From Plutella xylostella (lineage: Eukaryota; Arthropoda; Insecta; Lepidoptera; Plutellidae): a stretch of 64,000 nucleotides of DNA. This document shows positions 34,601 to 43,897 of the stretch, piece by piece. The translations under genes were made by a program, and so were the position numbers. The notes beneath the pieces were generated by a model. That model saw nothing but the letters and a program-made list of their open reading frames with translations, was not told the DNA's origin and ran no database searches. Where the stretch lies: contig NC_063998.1 in NCBI RefSeq assembly GCF_932276165.1, positions 10,490,501-10,554,500 on the forward strand. The letters run 5' to 3'. The number at the start of each line of letters is the position of its first letter. Within the stretch, counting starts at the first letter, position 1.

Positions 34601-35277
34601 ATCCAAAATTAGGCTTTCTTGAACTTTACAACAACTGAACTTCATCTTAATTACCTTTTCCATTCCAAGGCTCTTTGTCTAACTAAAATTAAAATACTGA
34701 TACTTTGGTACCCGTATAATTCAGAAGTTGAAAGGAGAAGAAGAAGATTTACCTACACATTTTACCATATATTCCATTAAAAGATTCCTAAATCACCAAA
34801 CAAGCCACTACTGCTTAGCAACTCTCTCTTATTCCGTCTTCTTATCTTGCCGGAGAGAAAGACTATTGATGATATCAGGATTAAACACTCAAATTAGTTG
34901 CTAGTCGCTAACTGCCTCTGGTGCGCTAGGCTTATCTACACAGCCATAATGAGAATAATCACCTGAGAACCTCTATTAATAGACCCGTCAACCCTATAAC
35001 CAAACCACTTTTTTTTCCAGCAACAACAACCCCTCTGACGCGTCCACCAAACGAGTCGCGCTCCTCGTCCGGCTGCAAGAGGAAATCCGACGACCTGTCC
35101 GACAACGAGTTGAGTCCGCTGAACCACAAGCGGCACAAGTACTCGGGGCGGCTGCGCGGGCGCCCCCCGCTCCCCCGCAGCGGGGGGGTGGCGCGCCTGC
35201 GCGGGTCAATGTCCGCCGAGCAACACAGCTTGTTGAAGGAAATGCCGGCAGATGGCGCTGCCAATCAGTCGTTTTAG
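25659..35277 (+). CDS. Host gene, six exons: zinc-finger protein, possible mitotic regulator
   Basis: Coding exons 25659-25676, 30504-31206, 31556-31758, 32852-33047, 33187-33768 and 35021-35277 have AG/GT borders and matching phases. They total 1,959 nt, 652 residues plus stop. Residues 9-30 form a C2H2 finger (C-x2-C-x12-H-x4-H), followed by more Cys/His pairs to about residue 80. The middle has S/T-P sites. RVxF-type motifs KQVTF (338-342) and KRVKF (355-359) could bind protein phosphatase 1. The C-terminus is basic, with KRK and an AT-hook-like RGRPP. The layout suggests a nuclear, cell-cycle-regulated protein; a relation to fs(1)Ya of flies is a guess. The first exon rests on phase and splice signals only. 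Confidence 0.65.
26250..26363 (+). repeat. Dispersed repeat in intron 1
   Basis: Aligned by eye with 57,884-58,013: shared blocks include CAGAGCTT.GATTCT, GTTGTG.GACCATT, AACCGT and CTGGATT. Family not recognised. Confidence 0.45.
26890..26975 (+). mobile_element. Possible LINE 3' end with GAGTATT tail
   Basis: GCAATAAAAGATTGAGTATT followed by further GAGTATT repeats, preceded by AT-rich sequence. This looks like an AATAAA-plus-microsatellite end of a truncated LINE. Weak evidence. Confidence 0.3.
28745..28897. repeat. Foldback MITE, CGGTTAGA family
   Basis: Third copy of the family at 1584 and 18,421. CAATTTCTTCATAGTCGG and TTAGATCGTAACCAGGG on the left, GGTTATGCTCTAACCC and AAATTGGAGG on the right. 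Confidence 0.55.
28936..29930. mobile_element. TIR DNA element in intron 1, about 1 kb
   Basis: Long inverted termini: AGGCATCTGGTTTAAT then GATTGAACCACTAG and GTTCATTGGATGGCGCTA on the left, complements at 29,850-29,930 on the right, over 80 bp with few mismatches. No matching target duplication was found at the edges. Inside is a short frame (29,192-29,265) followed by AAGGTAAG, perhaps the first exon of a lost transposon gene. A second element is nested at 29,286-29,656. Confidence 0.6.
29286..29656. mobile_element. PIF/Harbinger-like MITE nested in the TIR element
   Basis: 25-bp inverted ends starting GGGGCCGTCCATTAATCACG, flanked by TAA at 29,283-29,285 and 29,657-29,659, the 3-bp TWA duplication of PIF/Harbinger. 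The interior has G-runs on both sides (near 29,320-29,370 and 29,550-29,610). Non-coding. Confidence 0.65.
29931..30503. other. Intron sequence, nothing recognised
   Basis: Ends in the polypyrimidine-rich acceptor TTGCTTGCTTTTAG before exon 2. No repeat recognised. Confidence 0.45.
30504..31206 (+). CDS. Exon 2 of the host gene (zinc-finger exon)
   Basis: 703 nt, acceptor TTTTAG at 30,503, donor GTAAGT at 31,207. Encodes the Cys/His-rich N-terminus, an acidic Glu/Asp-rich middle and Ser/Thr-Pro sites followed by basic residues (about residues 7-240). The frame runs on to a stop at 31,269, so an intron-retaining end is possible. Splicing to 31,556 restores the frame. Confidence 0.75.
31362..31500. 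mobile_element. Palindromic MITE in intron 2
   Basis: GTGACAAAAGTTGTTAATCA on the left and AACTTTTGTCACGTCTTTCC on the right, outer right end GATGCTAG-like. Copy of the family at 176 and 37,029. Confidence 0.5.
31556..31758 (+). CDS. Exon 3 of the host gene
   Basis: 203 nt, acceptor CTTTCAG, donor GTGAGT at 31,759. Encodes a Thr/Pro-rich stretch with TP and SP sites. GC-rich compared with the introns, as the other exons are. Confidence 0.7.
31759..32851. other. Intron 3 of the host gene
   Basis: AT-rich, no repeat recognised. Ends AATCCAACAG. Confidence 0.5.
32852..33047 (+). CDS. Exon 4 of the host gene (RVxF exon)
   Basis: 196 nt, donor GTTAGT at 33,048. Encodes residues 309 onward, with KQVTF and KRVKF, both of the RVxF type that docks protein phosphatase 1. 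Confidence 0.75.
33187..33768 (+). CDS. Exon 5 of the host gene
   Basis: 582 nt, acceptor TTATTTCCAG, donor GTAAGT at 33,769. Encodes the largest conserved-looking block, with TPGPQKPGRYCFNPRFQALI near its start and a mixed charged region. A minus-strand open frame across it is a shadow. Confidence 0.75.
33769..35020. other. Intron 5 of the host gene
   Basis: AT-rich, no repeat recognised. Ends in a long T-tract acceptor, TTTTTTTTCCAG. Confidence 0.5.
35021..35277 (+). CDS. Exon 6 of the host gene, terminal
   Basis: 257 nt to TAG at 35,275-35,277. Encodes a basic region with KRK and HKRHK (probable nuclear localisation) and RGRPP, the core of an AT-hook. The phase fits exon 5. Confidence 0.7.
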
Positions 35278-35385
35278 AATTAGGAGTTATATTGTTATGG
35301 AGAAAAAGGCAGTGGAGTTTTGATTGGTTTGTGTCGTGTAAATAGTTAATTTAATTTAATTTTAATTTTCTTTAAATCAGGTTAT

Positions 35386-35395
35386 AATAAATAAA
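35386..35395 (+). terminator. Polyadenylation signal of the host gene
   Basis: Two overlapping AATAAA hexamers about 110 bp after the stop codon. A further AATAAA lies near 35,520. Confidence 0.5.
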
Positions 35396-35979
35396 ACTAT
35401 ATAATTAATTGTAAAATGATGGTAAGATACATTATTAAATAGATAAAACAGTAAGTAGATTTATTTTTATGTTAATTTTGTAGGTATTAATTATTTATGT
35501 AAGTATAATGTAATACAACGAATAAATTGATATTTGATTAGCCTTTCTGGTGTCTTTTGGAGGCGAAATTACTGTAAAAATTATAAGTTTCACAGAGTTA
35601 GTCAGAAAGTTCCCTTCCTACGTTGATGATGTAGACTTCTACCGTTCTTTACAATAGAAATTGTTGTACATGATAGATATTATTCCCTATAAATATTATA
35701 TTTTATAGGTTAGTAGTTAGTAGTAGTACAGTATAAAATTAAGTATAGTAGCATTGAATAGGTTAAATAGTATACTCACTTATTGTATACTAACCTCACT
35801 AACAAACAATCAGTAACGCTCCTTATCCATAACGTCTAAATCGGTTCCGTTGATTGAAGTAGGTAAGTACATAAAGGTACCTAATGTTGTCATTTCCATG
35901 AACAGGTCCTGAAAATCTCATTTCTATAGCGGAAATTAATGATCACAATACAAAAGTCACTAATGAATACATCGATCTG

Positions 35980-36215
35980 ACTCATAATTCGTACAGCGGA
36001 GCGGCGCAAATCAATGGCGTGTGATATAATGAATCTCGGAGTTGATTTGTGCAATAAATCATTATCAATCACTAGCACGATTTGTCTCGTCGCCGCCAGC
36101 GCCATCTGTTGCTGCCGGGCGGAACTAGTCATCCGCTTCGAGGCATTGATCATATTTTGCACTTCACTGGGATTCGTACAGCAAGCCGTGGGGGCCTTCT
36201 TATCACATGGTCTGC
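35980..36215 (-). other. Coding-like island, minus strand, unidentified
   Basis: A GC-richer stretch with an open minus-strand frame over about 36,215-35,890. It includes Cys-rich residues near its start and a run such as SKRMTSSARQQQMALAATRQ. A possible AG acceptor (CTGCAG) lies at its 5' edge. Not recognised; could be an exon of a gene to the right or a relic. Confidence 0.25.
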
Positions 36216-36257
36216 AGTAATCTCACTAAGGTTTATACTTTATACTTTTATAGGATA

Positions 36258-36460
36258 CTAGCTGTTCCCGCGAGCTTCGCTTCGCCTTAAAAAGTTTTCC
36301 CGTGGGAATTCCGGGATAAAAAGTACCATATGTTCTTTCCCATGGTCTAGACCATCTGTACACCAAATTTCATTCAAATCCGTTCAGTACTTTTGGCGTG
36401 AAAGAGTAACAGAGACAGACACAGTTATACTTTCGCATTTATAATATTTATTAGTTAGGA
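36258..36460 (-). mobile_element. Short non-autonomous Helitron
   Basis: Second copy of the element at 1166-1376: TC at 36,460-36,459, CTAG at 36,261-36,258, inserted between A and T. It has a shorter ACAG tract than copy 1. Confidence 0.65.
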
Positions 36461-36831
36461 TCAAAAAAAGTTCAATAGCTAAAACGTTCTATGACTTTTC
36501 TATGAATAAGAGAGTAACAATATTCATTACCTACATAAATAATTATGCCATTGTTATCATGTCTAATTACTGCGGGAAAAGACGATACCACTTTTCTTTC
36601 AGAGTAAAAACTAAGTAACATAGGTACAACCATAATCCAACCAGAATAAAAACACAACAAAGTATAAAATCTATCTGTTCATCGTAAGAGCACGTAGTGT
36701 GGTATCTTTATAAATCTGCAGTGCATGTTGGTGGAGGGTTATTCTATACTGACGCTGTCGTGCAATCGGCACGTTTAATACAACGAAACCGAGTCGTGGT
36801 TCGCGTAGCAGCGCTCCGGAATTTCATCATT

Positions 36832-37000
36832 CATCATTAGTCTATAGCAGTCCACTGCTGGACGTAGGCCTCTCCCAAAAGTCCCAAAGCACGCCACTGG
36901 GTGCGATCTTTAGCTTTCCGCATCCAATCATAAATAACCAGCCATCTTTCGCAAGTCGTCACCCCATCTAGCCGGTTAGCGTCCCACACTACGTTTGCCT
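36832..37000 (-). mobile_element. RTE LINE 3' fragment
   Basis: Reverse complement of an RTE end. CAGTCCACTGCTGGACGTAG and GCCTCTCCC correspond to the conserved C-terminal codons, with degenerate (ATC)n at the left edge. Confidence 0.6.
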
Positions 37001-37028
37001 AGTCGCGGCCTCCACTCCAGGCCCTGAA

Positions 37029-37151
37029 GCACAGGATGCTAATAAGACGTGACAAAAGTTCTCCGTCGCGCTCACTCTTGAGGCTGCGCGATTTGACTGA
37101 CAGCGATGCAAAACTTTTGTCACGTCTAAAATGCGCCCCGTACTAGCCCTT
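37029..37151. mobile_element. Palindromic MITE, GACGTGACAAAAG family
   Basis: AAGACGTGACAAAAGTTC on the left and AACTTTTGTCACGTCT on the right. The outer right end GCGCCCCGTACTAGCCC mirrors the start of the copy at 176-262. Confidence 0.6.
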
Positions 37152-37423
37152 CTGAACACGTTTACTGTAACTTCGTTTTTCGCAATATAGAGTGACCCTC
37201 CTGGTGTGTTTTTGCCGTATATTTTCCGCAATGCGAGCGTTGGCGGCGATCGGATGATCGGATCCGGGATAACGCAGAGCGGGTTGTGAGATACCCGCAG
37301 TATTCCTTCTCTTCATGGTTCCATGGGGATCGGAGTTTAGATGTGCTTTGCAGCTATTTATAAGAAGTATCTAAATAGCTGCAAGATACTTCTTGCTTAG
37401 TTACTATAAGAACTGATTTTTCT

Positions 37424-37818
37424 ATAGTTAGATAAATGTTATCTAAAAAATAAAATTGTTACTGTCATTAAGACGGTCGAATGGCGTAGTGGTTAGTGGC
37501 CCTGACTGCTATGCCGAAGGTCCCGGGTTCGATTCCCGGCTGGGGCAGATATTTGTTTAAAGACAGATATTTGTACTCGGGTCTTTGGTGTTGATATTTA
37601 TATTTAGTATCTATCTATCTATGTATTTGTGTAGATATATCAGCTGTCCGACACCCATAACACAGGTTCTGCCTAGCTTGGGGTCGGGTGGCCGTGTGTG
37701 AGATGTCTCCACATATTTATTATTATTTATTTATTATTTTCTTATACAAACATACTGACGCGACAGCATCAAAATTATTCCCCAGATAACTTTTATCTAA
37801 CCATTGAAAAATCAGCAA
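37424..37818. mobile_element. Foldback MITE split by a SINE
   Basis: Copy of the element at 943-1082: ATAAATGTTATCT on the left, AGATAACTTTTATCT and TTGAAAAATCAGC on the right. Between its arms lies the SINE 37,470-37,737. Confidence 0.5.
37470..37737 (+). mobile_element. tRNA-derived SINE
   Basis: Pol III A box TGGCGTAGTGG (37,482-37,492) and perfect B box GGTTCGATTCC (37,526-37,536), then a tRNA-unrelated body and a (TTA)n-rich tail. A common lepidopteran SINE head. It is not a functional tRNA because the cloverleaf and CCA end are missing. Confidence 0.7.
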
Positions 37819-37892
37819 TCTTATAACCAATACTAGAGGTCGCGTTGTGGCGCGGGCTGCAAGCAGCCGCGCGGGGCTTTGATGCTTTTGGT

Positions 37893-38660
37893 TCGGTTTC
37901 AGCAGGGTATTGACTTGAACATATCGTAGCAAATCTTTCTTGCGTTTTGTTACGCCTTAAAAACTGTTTTCACTATGAATGTCTTTATTAAAGGGGTACT
38001 GATGATTTTATTTTAGGTGGGATTAGTTTTCAGTATGAATTTCGGTTTCAGCAGCGTATTGACTTGACCATACCGTAGCAAATCCATCTTGCGTTTCGTT
38101 ATGCCATCAAAGCTGTTTTCACTATGAATTTCTTTACTAAGGGGGTACTGATGATTTTGTTTTAGGTGGAATACAGTTTACAGTATGAAATTCGGTTTCA
38201 GTAGGGTATTAACTTTAACATACCGTAGCAAATCTATCTTGCATTTTGTAGGCCTTAAAAAAGGTTTTCACTATGAATTTCTTTATTAAAGGGGTACTGA
38301 TGATTTTGTTTCAGGTGTGATTACAGTTTTTAGTATAAATTTTGGTTTCAGCAGGGTATTGACTTGAACAAACCGTAGCAATTCTTTGCTGTGTTTTGTT
38401 TTGGATTAAAAACTGTTTTCTGTATGGTTGTTATAAAAGGGGTTCTGATGATTTTTTTCAGGGGGGGGCACAGTTTTCAGTATGAATTTCGGTTTTAGCA
38501 GGGTATTGACTTGAACATACTGTAGCAAATCTTTCTTGTGTTAAGTTTTGCCTTCAAAACTGTATTTTCCGTATGAATTTCGTTATCACGTGGGTATTGT
38601 TGCTTTTGCTTTTATTTTAAAAACTGTTTTTTTCAGTATAAGTATCGGTCAGCTTTACAA
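37893..38660 (+). repeat. ~150-bp tandem repeats, unit 1
   Basis: At least five copies of a block containing CAGTATGAATTTCGGTTTCA, GGGTATTGACTTGAACATA and GGGGTACTGATGATTTTG, decaying to the right. The same block recurs at about 42,480-43,140 and 48,710-49,180. Confidence 0.7.
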
Positions 38661-39025
38661 TAACGGGACCTTTCCCGTACTCTTTCTAGCGTTTTTCTTC
38701 GCATTAATATTTAAATCATATTGAAGAAATACTGGCTTTAACTGCTTATGATTTTCTTTCAAAAAACGTTCGCTTCTTTAATAATAATATAACACCTTAT
38801 AAATCTGAGTCACCGCCATTCGCGCGTTTTTCTAGCGTCTCGATTTTTCACTTATACTCCTGAGTTTTTTAGTAGAGAAACTACCTACGTATATGAACTT
38901 TTTTTTTGATGAACTTTACCTAGTATCGAGGCGATATCTTTTGTATACAAATATTGGATTATTTAGTATTATTTGCCACATTCAGCTTTCAGATTAGTTT
39001 TGTTGATGAGGGTTTGAGTATTTTT

Positions 39026-40206
39026 GCCTCGCTTCGCTCGGCCCTTCAGGGTTTGGGTTTTGGTAAGTTAAATGGTTTTGCCTCGCTTCGTTCGGCCCTT
39101 ATATTTTTACGATAAGTGTATACTGAAGTTGTATTGCCTCGCTGCGCTCGGCTCTTTAGTCGTTGTGGTATAATGTTTTGAAATGTTTTGCCTCGCTGCG
39201 CTCGGCTCTCCAAAGTTTGTGGTATGATGGCTTGGATTGTTTTGCCTCGCTGCGCTCGGCTCTCCAGTTAAATAGGCAGTTGGTAATTAAAGAAGTTAAG
39301 CCTCGCTTCGCTCGGCTCCTCTCTAGGTTTCGGAATGATAGTTTTGATCGTTTTACCTCGCTTCGCTCGGCTTTGCAGTAACATAGGCATTTTCTGTTTA
39401 TTGCGCTTTAGCCTCGATTCGCTCGGCTCTTCGGGTTTTCGGTTGTTGATTTCAGTAGTTTTGCCTCGCTCCGCTCGGCTCTCTAGGTTTTGGATTGAGG
39501 TCTAGGTTGTTTTACCTCGCTTCGCTCGGCTTTCCACTTCTTAAACGGGACCTTTCCCGTAGTTTTTCTTTATTAATATTAATAATTATGATACGTAGTG
39601 CCTAGGGCATGCAATACCGGTAATATTTTCAATACTGGTATTGAGTTCCGGTATTAGAACTCAATACCGGGATCCCGGTATTAATACCGGTATAAGACTT
39701 CCTTGTTATAAATGGCATATATTTTGTTTTAAGGTCGTATAGGGCAAAATAAAACAAGAAAAAGCAATCAAATTCTGTATAATGTAATATTTTTTACGAG
39801 AATTGAGTATTAGAGTTAAAATTTTAGAACGCATGGACAACAAGTAGGTTTCCAAAGGCCAAAAACGGCATGTAACGGTTTAAAACAAGTGGACTTTCAT
39901 AGTATATGGGAGCACAGGGCTAACTATATCTTAATCGCTTGATTTATAGCCTAAAAAATGTCCGATTCCGGTATTACTTCAATACCGGTATTAACTTTCA
40001 ATACCGGTATTGAAAAAAGCGTGGATTTGTCCGGGATCCCGGTATTACGCAATACCGGTATTGCGGTATTGCATGCCCTAGTAGTGCCTCGCTTCGCTCG
40101 GATTTATTTTCTTTATGGCAGGGTTACTTGTCGGATGCCCCGCTGCGCTCGGCTGGTTTTATTTTGGTATAGCTTGTAGAAGGACTATGGCCTCGTTGCG
40201 CTCGGC
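39026..40206 (+). repeat. 54-bp-period CpG core array, unit 1
   Basis: The core GCCTCGCTTCGCTCGGC (or GCCTCGCTGCGCTCGGC) starts at 39026, 39080, 39136, 39190, 39244, 39300, 39355, 39411, 39463 and 39514. Three more follow the hAT insert (about 40085, 40137, 40190). Cores are conserved; the ~35-bp spacers differ from each other. Confidence 0.75.
39595..40088. mobile_element. hAT-type MITE with 8-bp duplication
   Basis: Element 39,603-40,080 (478 bp), ends TAGGGCATGCAATACCG and its complement, with GTAGTGCC exactly duplicated at 39,595-39,602 and 40,081-40,088. Units 2 and 3 lack it and show the empty site. The interior is dense in ATACCGGTATT palindromes. No transposase. Confidence 0.8.
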
Positions 40207-40239
40207 ACTTACACTGTGGTGAAGTTGATTTACATTTTG

Positions 40240-40930
40240 TATATTTTTAGGGAAAATATTTTTTCCTCTATAAGTGGGGAGTTTTTATTTAAAAAAAAAT
40301 TCTTTGTATTTATCTTCACAAATGCGCCATATACCACAAATCTGTGTGACCACTTCAAAGGGGTCAAATTGCAAATGTTGGTAATTTTTTCTACGTTTTT
40401 AGGGAAATTTTGATTTTTTTCCCTACAAGTGGGGAGTTTTCATTTTAAATAATTATTGTTTGTATTTATCTACACAAATGCGCCATATACCATAAATCTG
40501 TCTGACCACTTCAACGGGGTGAAATTGCCAATGTTGGTAATCTTTTCTACGTTTTTAGGGAAATTTTGATTTTTTTCCCCATAAGTGGGGAGTTTTTATT
40601 TTAAATTAAAATGGTATGCATTTAACTGCACAAACACGCTATACATTCAAAACCCCTCAGACCATCTCAAAGTGCTAAAATTGCATATTTATGTAAATTT
40701 TCCCATGTTTTTAGGGAAATTTTGTTTTTTTTTTCCTATAAGTGGGGAGTTTTTATTATTAATTAAAAATCTATGCATTTAACTACACAAACGCGCCATA
40801 CATTCGAATCCCCTCAGACCATCACAAAACGATAAAATTGCATATTTATGTATAATTTCTCATGTTTTTAGGGAAATTTTGTTTTTTTCCCTAAAAATGG
40901 GGAGTTTTTATTTCATAAGAAAACTAAATG
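40240..40930 (+). repeat. ~155-bp hairpin repeats, unit 1
   Basis: About five copies, each with TTTTTAGGGAAATTTTG facing TTTTTCCCTA, so each can fold into a hairpin, followed by GTGGGGAGTTTTTATT. Unit 2 has about seven copies (44,520-45,500), unit 3 about four (50,775-51,275). Confidence 0.65.
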
Positions 40931-41029
40931 CATTCACCTACACAAACGCGCTCTACAAGTCAAAACTGTCAGACCACTCAATACAGGTGAAATAGCCTTA
41001 AAACATGTAAAATTTCTCTTTTACAAAAT

Positions 41030-42140
41030 GGCTGCCACTTCATCCGCCATTTTGATTTTTGCAGTTTTCGGAATTTTCCCATGAATTTCACCATATATCC
41101 AACCATTTACAAAGAAAAACATCACCCCACCTTCCCCCCTTCTGGGAGATCAATTCACCTCAACTTGAATCGACGTCGAACTTTTTCAAAAATATAATCT
41201 CCCGTATTTCTCAGGGTTGCCAGCCGAAAGTAATAAAAATAGTCAAATGTCATTAGTATGAGCCTTTCTGACTAAACTGCATGATTTTTTAAAATCCAAA
41301 ACGGTTATTTCTATTTTTCAGGTTTTTGGGGAAAATCTCAAAATTTTCCCTAAAAATCGGGAATTTTTATTTAGCTGGTATAGTCTACCCAACAGACCAC
41401 ACAAATGCGCCATACAAGACAAATCTCCCCAACCACTCTAAACATGTGAAAAAACCAATCAAAAATCGCGAAAAAAAGTCACTTTTACAAAATGGCCGCC
41501 AAAGCAGTCCGCCATTTTGTTTTTTCAACTTTTCGGAATTTTCCCATAAACTGCACCATACAACAGACCGTGTCCAAAAAAAATCATCACCCCACCTGCC
41601 TCCCTTCTGGGAGATCAATTCACCTCAAGTTGGGTCGACGTAAAAAAATCCGAAAAAATATAATCTCGCCTATCGCCCAGGGTTGCCAGTCGAAAGTAAT
41701 AAAAATGGTCAAATGTCATTAGTACGGGTCTTTCCGACAAAACTGCATCAAATTTTAAAATCAAAAGTGGCCATTTCTACTTTTCATGTTTTTGGGGAAA
41801 ATCTCGAAATTTACCCTAAAAATGGGGAAATTTTTTTCACATAGCAACTCTACTCATCAAACTACACAACCGCTCCATACAAGTCAAACTTGTCAAATGC
41901 CCCCAACACAATAAAAAAATGCTTTGAAAATCCCCGAAAAAACACGTTTTTATAAAAAAATCTCCCCTCCCCCCGCAATTAAAAAAAAAATCATTTTTTG
42001 GAATTTTCCCTTAAATTTCATCATGTGCCCCACCGTTTACAAAAAACACCATCCCCCCACCTCCCCCCCTTCCGGGAGATCAATTCACCTCAAGTCGGGT
42101 CTGACACGCCCTAAACTTTGCTTCACTGCAACTCGGCCGC
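41030..42140 (+). repeat. ~465-bp repeats, unit 1
   Basis: Three copies marked by TTCTGGGAGATCAATTCACC (near 41,136, 41,603 and, as TTCCGGGAGATCAATTC, 42,069). A CGCCATTTTG block precedes each. Same order in unit 2 (45,726, 46,191, 46,658) and unit 3 (51,507, 51,973, 52,436). Confidence 0.65.
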
Positions 42141-43897
42141 CATTTTGTTTTTTTATTTTTTTATATTTTTTTTATAATCTATCAGACATTCTTAATACAC
42201 CCTCGAAATATAAAAAAATGTATGGTCACCAAAATGGAGGAACAAAAAAAATTTTTTTTTTTTACAACTTTTTTTAATATGTCGAGGTTTTTCTCTACTC
42301 ACCGGAGCACCCTGTACATATCCCTAAAACATTTTTATATCAAAAAATGACTCCTTCTGGGAGAACTACTATGTCAATCAGTCAGTGAGTGGTAATCCAG
42401 CTTTATATATTATAACTAGAGGTCGCGTTGTGGCGCGGGCTGCAAGCAGCCGCGCGGTGCTTTGATGCTTTTGGTTTAGGTGGGAGACAGTTTTCAGTAT
42501 GAATTTCAGTTTCAGCAAGGTATTGACTTGAATATACCGTAGCAAATCTTTCTTGCGTTTTGTTATGCCTTAAAAACTGTGTTCACTATGATTTTTTTTA
42601 ATTATAGGGTTACTGACGATTTTGTTTGACGTGGGAAACAGTTTTCAGTATGAATTTCGGTTTCAGCAGGGTATTGACTTGAACATATTATCGTAGCAAA
42701 TCTTTCTTGCGTTTTGTTACGCCTTAAAACTGTTTTCACTATGATTTTCACTATAACAGGCGTACTGATGATTTTTGTTTTAGGTGGGATACAATGCAAT
42801 GCAAGCAGCCGCGCGGGGCTTTGATGCTTTTGGTTCGGTTTCAGCAGGGTATGACTTGAACATATCGTAGCAAATCTTTCTTGCGTTTTGTTACGCCTTA
42901 AAAACTGTTTTCACTATGAATGTCTTTATTAAAGGGGTACCGATGATTTTATTTCAGGTCGGATTAGTTTTCAGTATGAATTTCGGTTTCGGTAGGGTAT
43001 TGACTTGAATATACAGTAGCAAATCTTTCTTGCGTTTTGTTATGACTTAAAAAAACTGTTTTCACTATGATTTTCATTATAACAGGGGTACTGGTGATTT
43101 TGTTATAGGTGGGATACGGTTTTCAGTATGAATTTTGGTGAGATACGGTTATTCACTTGACTATAACGTATCGAATATTTTATGGGGTTTAGTTTTCCCT
43201 TGAAATGGGTATTGACTTTGCCATAATACAACGGATATTTCTGGAAAGAAAGAAAGAAAGAAACATTTATTTGACACACTGAACAATAAAAAACAGAAAC
43301 AAAAAGAAAAAAAAGAATACTACAAATAATTTATATGAAAAGAAAAATCAGGCATGGCTTTACACAAAAAATCCAACAGGAATGTTAATATTTGCCTTGA
43401 AAACTATTTTCATTGTGAATTACTCTCTCTCGTCTCACAAAAATACGGTAGAGAAACTGGTCATTGTATTATTGTTTCGTAAACTTTACTTACTTACTTT
43501 CGTTAACTTATCGAGCCGACATAGTTTTGTGTACAAATATTGGGTTCTTTAACACCTCATAAAAAATCTGAGTCACCTCCATTTGCGCGTTTTTCTAGCT
43601 TCTCGATTATTTATTTACTCTGTCCTGAAAATAAACTTTTTCATAGTAACGAAATATACAGCCTTTTTTTATTCATTAGATTCTTATGTGGGTTTGCTGT
43701 TTAAGACACAGTAAGTAGGATAAAGTGCATATTTTAACATTATAGAACTATGTTTTACTTAAATTTAATTCATAATTGGTTGCACACGTATGGAATTATG
43801 AACGCGGCCAAACTTACACTTTGTCTTTCAAGTTATATCTTAGCCACAATCGGCTCTCAGGTTATATAGTTGTGTTGACAAGGGTTTGAGTAGTGTT

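Larger units (their letters stand above)
36736..37198 (+). mobile_element. MITE (GGGTTACT family) with two nested inserts
   Basis: Starts GGGTTATTC, includes CTGTCGTGCAATCGGCACG, and ends ATAGAGTGACCC at about 37,198. The middle is replaced by an RTE tail (36,832-37,000) and a palindromic MITE (37,029-37,151). Confidence 0.55.
37833..42415 (-). mobile_element. Helitron-like tandem unit 1
   Basis: 4,583 bp. On the minus strand it starts TTATAATATATA at 42,415 and ends CTAG at 37,836-37,833. A 23-nt GC-rich hairpin (37,850-37,872) lies 13 nt before the CTAG, and the left flank is A. Going right: ~150-bp repeats (37,893-38,660), CpG-rich core array (39,026-40,206), hairpin repeats (40,240-40,930), ~465-bp repeats (about 41,030-42,140). 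Encodes no Rep/helicase. The 5' dinucleotide is TT, not TC, so the Helitron assignment is an inference. Confidence 0.55.

Noticed and set aside
35488..35540. Second polyadenylation site of the host gene
   Set aside because: AATAAA near 35,520 is plausible but AT-rich sequence makes it frequent by chance; the nearer pair was preferred.
37481..37545. tRNA gene
   Set aside because: A and B boxes are present but the cloverleaf is incomplete and a SINE body follows.
39026..40206. CRISPR-like array (short conserved repeat, similar-length unlike spacers)
   Set aside because: The genome is clearly animal, no cas genes are present, and the same spacers recur in the same order in three tandem units, so they are part of an amplified repeat.
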